Assembly (NCBI GenBank): GCA_017520935.1
Contig: JAFXEF010000030.1
Coordinates: forward strand, 21,294-85,293
Direction of reading: 5' to 3'
DNA length: 64,000 bases
From: Bacteroidaceae bacterium
GTDB lineage: Bacteria; Bacteroidota; Bacteroidia; Bacteroidales; Bacteroidaceae
The notes beneath the pieces are model-generated. The model saw only the letters and a list, made by a program, of their open reading frames with translations. It did not search any database and was not told where the DNA came from. This document shows, one piece after another, positions 58,562 to 64,000 of the stretch. Position 1 is the first letter of the stretch; every line of letters begins with the position of its first letter. The position numbers and the translations under genes were made by a program.

Positions 58562-59068
58562 ATGCACAAACAGCACATATTGATGACACCAGTCACATAC
58601 ACCTTCAGCAGTCCTATCGGCATCGTTCGGCTCACCGAGGAGCAGGGAGCCATCACGCACATTGCACTGACTGACCGTTGCGATGCCTCCTCTCCTCCCA
58701 GTCCTCTCTTGTGCGAAGCGGAGCGGCAGATAACGGAATATCTGAATGGTACACGCCGGCAGATGGACTTTGCCATACGGATGGAGGGCACTCCCTTCCA
58801 ACTGCGTGTGTGGCAGGCGCTGCAACAGATTCCCTACGGCTCTACACGCTCCTACGGAGAGCTTGCCGCCTGGCTGGGAAGCCCTGGCGCAAGCCGTGCT
58901 GTGGGGATGGCCTGCAACAAGAATCCTCTGCTGCTCATCGTGCCTTGTCACCGTGTGATAGGGGCAAACGGCAGACTCACAGGCTTTGCCTGCGGTCTGG
59001 ACATCAAGCGGTATCTGCTGTTGTTAGAGAAGAGAGACCCCGTTATGGACGGTTTCGACCTGCTATAA
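58562..59068 (+). CDS. ogt: Methylated-DNA-protein-cysteine methyltransferase
   Basis: 168 residues. A suicide enzyme that repairs O6-alkylguanine. FQLRVWQALQQIPYGSTRSY binds DNA and the active-site Cys is in LLIVPCHRVIGANGRLTGFA. No AraC-like Ada domain is fused. It follows the antitoxin gene by five bases but is functionally unrelated. Confidence 0.95.
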   Translation: MHKQHILMTPVTYTFSSPIGIVRLTEEQGAITHIALTDRCDASSPPSPLLCEAERQITEYLNGTRRQMDFAIRMEGTPFQLRVWQALQQIPYGSTRSYGELAAWLGSPGASRAVGMACNKNPLLLIVPCHRVIGANGRLTGFACGLDIKRYLLLLEKRDPVMDGFDLL

Positions 59069-59094
59069 CGATAACCCTGATAGCAACATTGTGT

Positions 59095-59415
59095 TCACAC
59101 CATCTTGAGCCCTATGATAGAGGCGATGAGCGTGAAGATGAAGAAGATACGCCAGAACGTTGCCGGCTCATCGAAGAATAGGATACCTACGATGACCGTC
59201 CCTACTGCTCCGATACCCGTCCACACGGGATAGGCCGTACCCAAGGGTAGAGTCTGCGTAGCCTTTGCAAGCAGTCCCATACTGACAAACGTAAAGGTCA
59301 GGAATCCGCCCATCCAGAGCCACCACTCCATACCTGTCACCAACTTTGCACGACCGAGGCAGTAGGTGAACCCCACCTCGCACAGTCCTGCAACCACCAA
59401 GAAAATCCAGTTCAT
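59095..59415 (-). CDS. sugE: SugE/Gdx-type small multidrug-resistance transporter
   Basis: 106 residues with four membrane helices. The central LPLGTAYPVWTGIGAVGTVI matches SugE/Gdx, which exports guanidinium, rather than EmrE. The conserved N-terminal Glu is in LCEVGFTY. It is a dual-topology dimer in known members. A minus-strand -7 TATCTTTG lies at 59478-59485, inside an R2-like repeat. Confidence 0.9.
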   Translation of the reverse strand: MNWIFLVVAGLCEVGFTYCLGRAKLVTGMEWWLWMGGFLTFTFVSMGLLAKATQTLPLGTAYPVWTGIGAVGTVIVGILFFDEPATFWRIFFIFTLIASIIGLKMV

Positions 59416-59475
59416 AAATTCACTGATTGCCTATTCGAGGGCTGCAGAACTATTCCGGCGACTCCTTCTAAGGCT

Positions 59476-59670
59476 TGACAAAGATAATCATAAGTGAGTG
59501 AAAAGTCAAGTTTACTTAAACTTTTTGCAACGAACGCGGATTATCTTCACGATTTATCGTAAAGGTACGAATAAGCGAGCGAAATGCCAAGCTTGCATGA
59601 GCATTTCTTAGCGAGCGCAAGTACCTTCTGTGACGCAGTCATTAAAGATACGAATAAGCGAGCAAATAAG
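59476..59670. repeat. Repeat family R2, further copies upstream of sugE
   Basis: A first unit (59476-59540; AAGTCAAGTTTACTTAAACTT hairpin), a second (59561-59626; GAAATGCCAAGCTTGCAT core with AAGGTAC/GTACCTT ends) and a partial third (59644-59670). They fill most of the sugE / DUF5131 intergenic region. Confidence 0.65.
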
Positions 59671-59760
59671 CAACAAAGTATGACGAGCAGAACTCGTTTT
59701 AGCACAATGAAACGGAGGGGTAATCACGTTTTGGGCAACACACAGATTATTACTTCCTAT

Positions 59761-60474
59761 CTATTTGACTACAATGTTAATACCCGCCCTTCTCGCCTGT
59801 CGGCATAAATCTTTGGTCGGTATCTTATATAGCTTACCATCTTTGATGAAATGTGTTCCGCATTGTCTAAACTCAAAGGCGACATTCTTACGGATACACT
59901 GTTCCCTAAGGTCAAGCACCCAGGAATAGTCGATAGGCCTTGCATTGGTGTCTGACTCTCCACCCACGACAACAAGTTCTACATTGTCAAGATAGCGTTC
60001 GAGATCAATCTTTTCAAGCAAGGGCTGGGCCGAGATGCATTTATGCTTGATGGGGAGCTTCTCAAAGATCCTCAATCTATAGTCAGCATTCTTCTGATTC
60101 TCCACAGTGCAGCATACGACGACATTGTCGTAACCGTCGCCCCAATCATTGGGGACACACTGCATGAACCGCTCTATCCGCTTGGTCAAGAATAGGAATG
60201 TACAGTCCTTTCGCTCCTTAATCATGCTCCAGCACTCTGCACGCCAGCAGTCGGCCTCTTCGATGAGGAAATCGGTAGAGAAGCACGTATAAACCAAACC
60301 GGCCTTCATCCTGTAGCTGCCGTCTCTCAGACGCTCAATGGGCTTCATAAAATCTTTTGTCTTCACGATATCGCTCGTGTCGATACCGCGCCTCGCATCC
60401 CCTTTGTGAATATAGCAGTGCAAACAGCCTTCGCTACATCTCTTGCAGCCTCGCCAAGGATTCCACATTGCCAT
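59761..60474 (-). CDS. DUF5131 (phage Gp37/Gp68-like) iron-sulfur protein
   Basis: 237 residues. The N-terminal PWRGCKRCSEGCLHCYIH has cysteines arranged C-x2-C-x3-C-x2-C, fitting a radical-SAM-like iron-sulfur site. FLFLTKRIERFMQCVP and VVVGGESDTNARP are typical of the DUF5131/Gp37 family found in phages and islands. Its biochemical role is unknown. No other phage genes are nearby. Confidence 0.82.
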   Translation of the reverse strand: MAMWNPWRGCKRCSEGCLHCYIHKGDARRGIDTSDIVKTKDFMKPIERLRDGSYRMKAGLVYTCFSTDFLIEEADCWRAECWSMIKERKDCTFLFLTKRIERFMQCVPNDWGDGYDNVVVCCTVENQKNADYRLRIFEKLPIKHKCISAQPLLEKIDLERYLDNVELVVVGGESDTNARPIDYSWVLDLREQCIRKNVAFEFRQCGTHFIKDGKLYKIPTKDLCRQARRAGINIVVK

Positions 60475-60542
60475 AGCTATTCCCCTTCCCGATTTATTCT
60501 GTATACTTATCTATGGAGAGCCTTGGTCATCTTTCTCCTATG

Positions 60543-60995
60543 CTACTCCTTGTTCTTGCTGTCCATAAATATCGTTACGGGGCCATCGTTGATGAGGGCA
60601 CACTGCATGTCGGCACCAAAAACGCCCGTTTTCACCGGCTTTCCGATGGTAGCGGAGAGCCCGGCACAGAACTTCTCGTAGAGCGGTATGGAGATGTCGG
60701 GCTTGGCTGCACGGATGTAAGAGGGGCGGTTGCCTTTCTTGGTGGAAGCATGGAGGGTAAACTGGCTCACCACCAACACTTCGCCTCCAACGTCCATCAC
60801 CGAGAGGTTCATCACTCCGTCGGCATCATCGAAGATGCGCATATTGGCTACCTTCTTTGTGAGGAAAGCGATGTCGTCATCACCGTCGGTCTCCTCGATA
60901 CCTACCAATATCATCATTCCCTGGCCTATAGCCGAATGCAACTCACCACCAATGGTGACCGAAGCATTGCGCACACGCTGTATAATGATTCTCAT
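60543..60995 (-). CDS. dtd: D-aminoacyl-tRNA deacylase
   Basis: 150 residues. It removes D-amino acids (and glycine mischarged on tRNA-Ala) from tRNA. Motifs: MRIIIQRVRNASVTIGGELH, LVVSQFTLHAS and the C-terminal GVFGADMQCALINDGPVTI. Normal length and order. It ends 68 bases before the DUF5131 start. Confidence 0.95.
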   Translation of the reverse strand: MRIIIQRVRNASVTIGGELHSAIGQGMMILVGIEETDGDDDIAFLTKKVANMRIFDDADGVMNLSVMDVGGEVLVVSQFTLHASTKKGNRPSYIRAAKPDISIPLYEKFCAGLSATIGKPVKTGVFGADMQCALINDGPVTIFMDSKNKE

Positions 60996-61008
60996 ATTCT
61001 ATAGTTTT

Positions 61009-62097
61009 TCAGTTAATCTTGAACACGACCAATTCACTGTCGGAACCGATGCGGAAGGGTGGTCCCCATAGGGAGAGGCCTTGCGATACGTAGACGTGGG
61101 CGTGAGACCAGCAGCGGTAGCCGTGACTCTGCTCGAAGATACGGTCGGTAACCCATGTCAGTGGCCACACCTGACCGCGGTGGGTATGTCCGCAGAAGAG
61201 CAGGTCTACACCCAAGGCATCGGCCTCTGCCACACCGTAGGGCTGATGGTCAAGTACCATGACAGGATGCTCTGTATCAGTTTGGGCCAGCAGAGTTCTC
61301 AGGCTGCTACGATGGGGGTTGCTCTTGTCGTCGCGCCCGATGAGCTGAATGCCACAGGGGAGCGTCACCATCGAGTCGCGCAACAGCGTGATGGGAGTGC
61401 CCTCAATGAAGCGTGCGGCTGCATCGATACCGCTAATGTATTCGTGGTTGCCCGGCACCATATAGATGCCATGAGGAGCATGGAGACGAGCCAGTTCGTC
61501 GGCCATACGGTCGCGGTAGAGTGGATGCACACTGTTGTCGATGAGGTCGCCGGCGATGACGATGACATCGGGACTTTGCGCATTGATGAGATCCACATAG
61601 CGGGCCAGATCCTCACTCCCCGTACCCTCGCCAAGGTGTACGTCGCTCACGGCAACGATGGTGAGGGGTTTCGCGGAATCATACGCCTTGTCAAATATTA
61701 TGGGCACCACATTGACTTCCGGGTGCTTGTAACGGTAATGACCACTGATGAGCACTACGGAGCAAAGGAGCAAGGCGACCCAAAAGCCATGAGGAACCGT
61801 CAGTCGGAGGCACGAGGCCACATCAACCACAAACAAAGCGATGACCATATAGAGCAGGAACACCAGCCATACGGAACCCACCTGAAACAATCCGCGCGAC
61901 AAGGCGGCAGGCATTGTGCTGCCACGCAATGCCATGGAGAGAAACAGACTACACGTGGCTACTCCCATGCATACACCAACCAATACTTTGGCTACCATAG
62001 GCAGGGTGGGAAGTGCTTGCATCAGGCGCACAAAGATATAGGCATTGGCACCGAAGAGCACGCCGAGAAAGAGTAATAGCACAATAATAAACATCAT
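61009..62097 (-). CDS. Membrane-anchored calcineurin-like metallophosphoesterase
   Basis: 362 residues. The N-terminal 130 residues hold four membrane helices. The rest is a binuclear metallophosphoesterase: AVSDVHLGEGTG, IVIAGDLIDN, VPGNHEYISG, DHQPYG and GHTHRGQVWPL. The layout resembles YkuE/YaeI-like phosphodiesterases acting on lipids at the membrane; the substrate is unknown. It starts 73 bases before the sirtuin stop. Confidence 0.9.
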   Translation of the reverse strand: MMFIIVLLLFLGVLFGANAYIFVRLMQALPTLPMVAKVLVGVCMGVATCSLFLSMALRGSTMPAALSRGLFQVGSVWLVFLLYMVIALFVVDVASCLRLTVPHGFWVALLLCSVVLISGHYRYKHPEVNVVPIIFDKAYDSAKPLTIVAVSDVHLGEGTGSEDLARYVDLINAQSPDVIVIAGDLIDNSVHPLYRDRMADELARLHAPHGIYMVPGNHEYISGIDAAARFIEGTPITLLRDSMVTLPCGIQLIGRDDKSNPHRSSLRTLLAQTDTEHPVMVLDHQPYGVAEADALGVDLLFCGHTHRGQVWPLTWVTDRIFEQSHGYRCWSHAHVYVSQGLSLWGPPFRIGSDSELVVFKIN

Positions 62098-62170
62098 ATA
62101 AAAGGTTTTAGGTCAGTTGTCATCGTCCGGTTACGGCCTGCTCGCTGTTTGTCCGCATCTCTCATCAGAA

Positions 62171-62872
62171 TTACACCCCTAACAGTCTGCTCAGCTCACG
62201 CATGCCTTCCGAGGCACCTTTTTGTATCACGTGTACGTGGCGGTCATAAGGCACGTTGACTTCGGCGGGGTCAATGAGATAGATGTTGGCCTCCTCCTTA
62301 GCGTAATAGAGCAATCCGGCGGCAGGGTATACGTTGAGCGAGGTGCCTATGATGATGACGATATCGGCCTGCTGCACATAGTCAGCAGCTACCTCGATGT
62401 TGGGCACTGCCTCACCGAACCATACGATATAGGGGCGCAGTTGGCTGCCATCGTCGGCCTTATCACCTATTTTCACCTCATACTCCTCGGGGCTCAGTTC
62501 GCGGATCTGCCGCGGAGAGTTGGGATTACGGCTCGAAGTCACCTTCGTGAGTTCACCGTGCAGGTGGATGATGCGTGTGCTGCCAGCCCGCTCGTGCAGG
62601 TTGTCCACATTCTGCGTCACTACCGTCACGTCGTACCCCTTCTCCAATGCCGCTACGAGCCGATGCCCTTCGTTAGGCTCTACGGTAAGTAACTGCTTGC
62701 GCCGGGCATTGTAGAAGTCGGTCACTAACTGCGGATTGGCGGCATAGCCTTCTGGCGTGGCTACCTGCTCTACGGGATATTGATCCCACAATCCTCCGGC
62801 ATCGCGAAAGGTACTGATACCACTCTCGGCACTCATCCCTGCCCCTGTAAGTACAACAATCTTCTTCATCAT
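62171..62872 (-). CDS. cobB: Sirtuin-type NAD-dependent protein deacylase
   Basis: 233 residues. NAD-binding VLTGAGMSAESGISTFRDA, TQNVDNLHERAG and catalytic His in IIHLHGELTK are intact. The Cys-x2-Cys pairs that hold zinc in most sirtuins are missing; the region reads TKVTSSRNPNSPRQIREL. It probably removes acetyl, succinyl or related groups from lysine. It ends eight bases after the bcp start region on the same strand. Confidence 0.9.
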   Translation of the reverse strand: MMKKIVVLTGAGMSAESGISTFRDAGGLWDQYPVEQVATPEGYAANPQLVTDFYNARRKQLLTVEPNEGHRLVAALEKGYDVTVVTQNVDNLHERAGSTRIIHLHGELTKVTSSRNPNSPRQIRELSPEEYEVKIGDKADDGSQLRPYIVWFGEAVPNIEVAADYVQQADIVIIIGTSLNVYPAAGLLYYAKEEANIYLIDPAEVNVPYDRHVHVIQKGASEGMRELSRLLGV

Positions 62873-62879
62873 AGTATGC

Positions 62880-63332
62880 TCATTTCGCGAGCAACTGCTC
62901 GCCGTGTGTACCGGTCTTTATCTGCTTGGGGAGATAGATTTGCTCCACCACCCCATTCTCGTCAAGGATGAATGTGGTGCGGAAGGTGCCCATATATTTG
63001 CGGCCATACATGCTCTTCTCACCCCACACGCCCATCGCCTGCACCAGTTCCTTGTCCGTGTCGGCAATGAGGGTAAACGGTAGCGCATACTTGTCGATAA
63101 ACTTCTGGTGCGATGCCGCACTGTCTACACTCACGCCAATGACCTCGTAACCCTGCTGGCGCAATGCACTATAGTTGTCGCGCAGGCTGCAAGCCTCGGC
63201 CGTACAGCCCGACGTGTTGTCCTTCGGGTAAAAGTAAAGCACCACCTTCTTGCCACGATAGTTGCTCAGCAATACCTCCTCGCCCTTCTCATTTATGCCC
63301 AATCTCTCGGGCGCCTTGTCACCTATATTCAT
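62880..63332 (-). CDS. bcp: Thioredoxin-dependent thiol peroxidase (Bcp/PrxQ)
   Basis: 150 residues. It reduces hydroperoxides. The peroxidatic Cys is in YPKDNTSGCTAEACSLRDN, with a second Cys five residues later as in PrxQ-type enzymes. VIGVSVDSAASHQKFIDKY and VWGEKSMYGRKYMGTFRTTF follow. Normal length. It precedes the sirtuin gene in one transcript. Confidence 0.95.
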   Translation of the reverse strand: MNIGDKAPERLGINEKGEEVLLSNYRGKKVVLYFYPKDNTSGCTAEACSLRDNYSALRQQGYEVIGVSVDSAASHQKFIDKYALPFTLIADTDKELVQAMGVWGEKSMYGRKYMGTFRTTFILDENGVVEQIYLPKQIKTGTHGEQLLAK

Positions 63333-63361
63333 ACGCTATAATGTTTTGTGGTGTAAAGATA

Positions 63362-63405
63362 GCTACAAACGAGCGAATAAGCAATGCTTGCTTGGATATT
63401 TTTCA
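63362..63405. repeat. Repeat family R2, copy upstream of bcp
   Basis: AAACGAGCGAATAAGCAA, then TGCTTGCTTGGATATTTTTC, related to 19672-19717 and in the same orientation with respect to the downstream gene. Confidence 0.6.
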
Positions 63406-63578
63406 TATATACCCGCCTAACATACGGAATGGCAGCTTTCGAAAACCGCAATTCATTTCTTGAAATCGGACATCGGTCCAACACTCTGGGCTCCTTGTTT
63501 TTCAGGGTTGCAACAAACCGCTCCCCAAAGGTCTTAATTTTTATCATCACTGACGACCAAAATTAGGCATCACTTACG

Positions 63579-63623
63579 CTTCGGTTTATCGTAAGTTAAG
63601 ACTTCGGCTTATCGCAAGTTAAG
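63579..63623 (+). repeat. Two 23-bp tandem repeats
   Basis: CTTCGGTTTATCGTAAGTTA (63579) and CTTCGGCTTATCGCAAGTTA (63602) differ by two C/T changes, each followed by AGA or AGG. Confidence 0.75.
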
Positions 63624-63772
63624 GCTGCACCTGCGACAACCTTTCCGAGCATCGGCTCCAATACCGTGCCGCACTTGCGGCAACGGACTGGCGCACCTGT
63701 GGCAAAATTCTTAAACCTACCTTAATGCCGGACAAACAGCCGTTGAAGCAAAACCACTCCTCACGAAGGAAA

Positions 63773-63820
63773 TTTTGTTACTACGCGAGGAAAATTTTGT
63801 TGCATCGCGTAGTAACAAAA
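63773..63820. repeat. 16-bp perfect inverted repeat
   Basis: TTTTGTTACTACGCGA (63773-63788) / TCGCGTAGTAACAAAA (63805-63820) with a 16-base loop; the loop repeats the GGAAAATTTTGTT found in the left flank. Confidence 0.8.
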
Positions 63821-63892
63821 ATCGTCTCCTTTACAAGGGGGAATCTGCAATCGTGAGATGTCCGCGGACAGACGGTATTGGCCGGATACCCG

Positions 63893-63923
63893 TTGGTGGA
63901 TATGTGAAAAGGCTATATCTTTG
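63893..63923 (+). promoter_or_regulatory. Candidate promoter near the window end
   Basis: TTGG (63893-63896) and -7 TATCTTTG (63916-63923), spacer 19. What it drives lies mostly beyond the window. The last 77 bases are open in more than one frame on both strands and I cannot assign a gene. Otherwise nothing is visible in 63410-63578 and 63624-63772. Confidence 0.5.
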
Positions 63924-64000
63924 CATGCTGAGTATCTTTTCTGTTACTTACCTCTACGGATACCATCAGCCGTATGCTCAAAGCTGCTCTTCGGAGTGGC

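Noticed and set aside
61081..62076. A 331-residue plus-strand open frame
   Set aside because: It is entirely antisense to the well-supported metallophosphoesterase and has low-complexity His/Gln-rich composition.
63925..64000. Start of a gene at ATG 63925
   Set aside because: The frame is open to the window end but only 25 codons are visible, the ATG is almost at the predicted transcription start, and other frames are also open.

Overview
The window is a chromosomal segment of a member of the Bacteroidales, most likely Prevotellaceae or a close relative. The main evidence is the promoter type: many genes and all three tRNAs are preceded by the Bacteroidetes -7 element TAnnTTTG, often with a TTTG-like -33 element 19-20 bases upstream. 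Shine-Dalgarno sequences are rare. The protein families also fit: DUF3784, DUF4421, DUF5009, DUF6624-like, BspA-type leucine-rich repeats, DUF4143 ATPases, fimbrillin-like lipoproteins and GT10 fucosyltransferase. No rRNA operon, complete phage, CRISPR array or intact insertion sequence was seen.

Layout. 1-2.7 kb: end of an acyltransferase, three tRNAs (Leu-CAA, Gly-GCC, Leu-TAA), pgeF and a B3/B4-domain gene. 2.8-10.7 kb: a double alpha/beta hydrolase, small membrane genes, an SDR enzyme, a hipBA toxin-antitoxin pair, an ECF sigma factor with a membrane partner, and the first of two structured RNAs. 10.7-20.6 kb: uvrC, two DUF4143 ATPases with unusual repeats or duplications beside them, the second structured RNA, a secreted hydrolase and a DUF5009 acyltransferase. 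20.9-32.1 kb: an envelope block (PAQR protein, phospholipase D, DUF4421, lipid A deacylase-like protein, beta-barrels, small repeat proteins), an AraC regulator and a Fic protein with a palindromic operator. 32.1-38.4 kb: apt, a repeat-flanked DUF559 gene, a parS-like site, mnmG, a TrmH methylase, DnaA-box-like motifs and nadA. 38.4-47.4 kb: a surface-glycan operon (GT10, three GT2, LicD) headed by a transglutaminase-like lipoprotein, then an inositol monophosphatase and a leucine-rich-repeat transglutaminase-like protein. 47.8-56.7 kb: a Bro-N protein, a TlpA-like lipoprotein, a TPR/HTH lipoprotein, a TPP-riboswitch thiamine-salvage operon of two fusion enzymes, and a fimbrillin-like lipoprotein. 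57-64 kb: a Panacea-type antitoxin with a toxin gene broken by a stop codon, then housekeeping genes (ogt, sugE, dtd, sirtuin, bcp).

How genes work together. The thiamine operon packs the salvage steps (ThiM, TenA, ThiE, ThiD) into two polypeptides under one riboswitch. The glycan operon plus LicD and fucosyltransferase suggests a fucosylated and phospho-decorated surface polysaccharide. The most unusual signals are non-coding: (1) two structured RNAs, 6 kb apart, that share an identical 33-base 5' block at the same distance from their promoters; (2) direct repeats with an exact 11-base period next to two promoters; (3) five direct repeats with an exact 22-base period at an ATPase promoter; (4) several families of dispersed palindromic repeats. 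All assignments are from reading the sequence; no database search was run.
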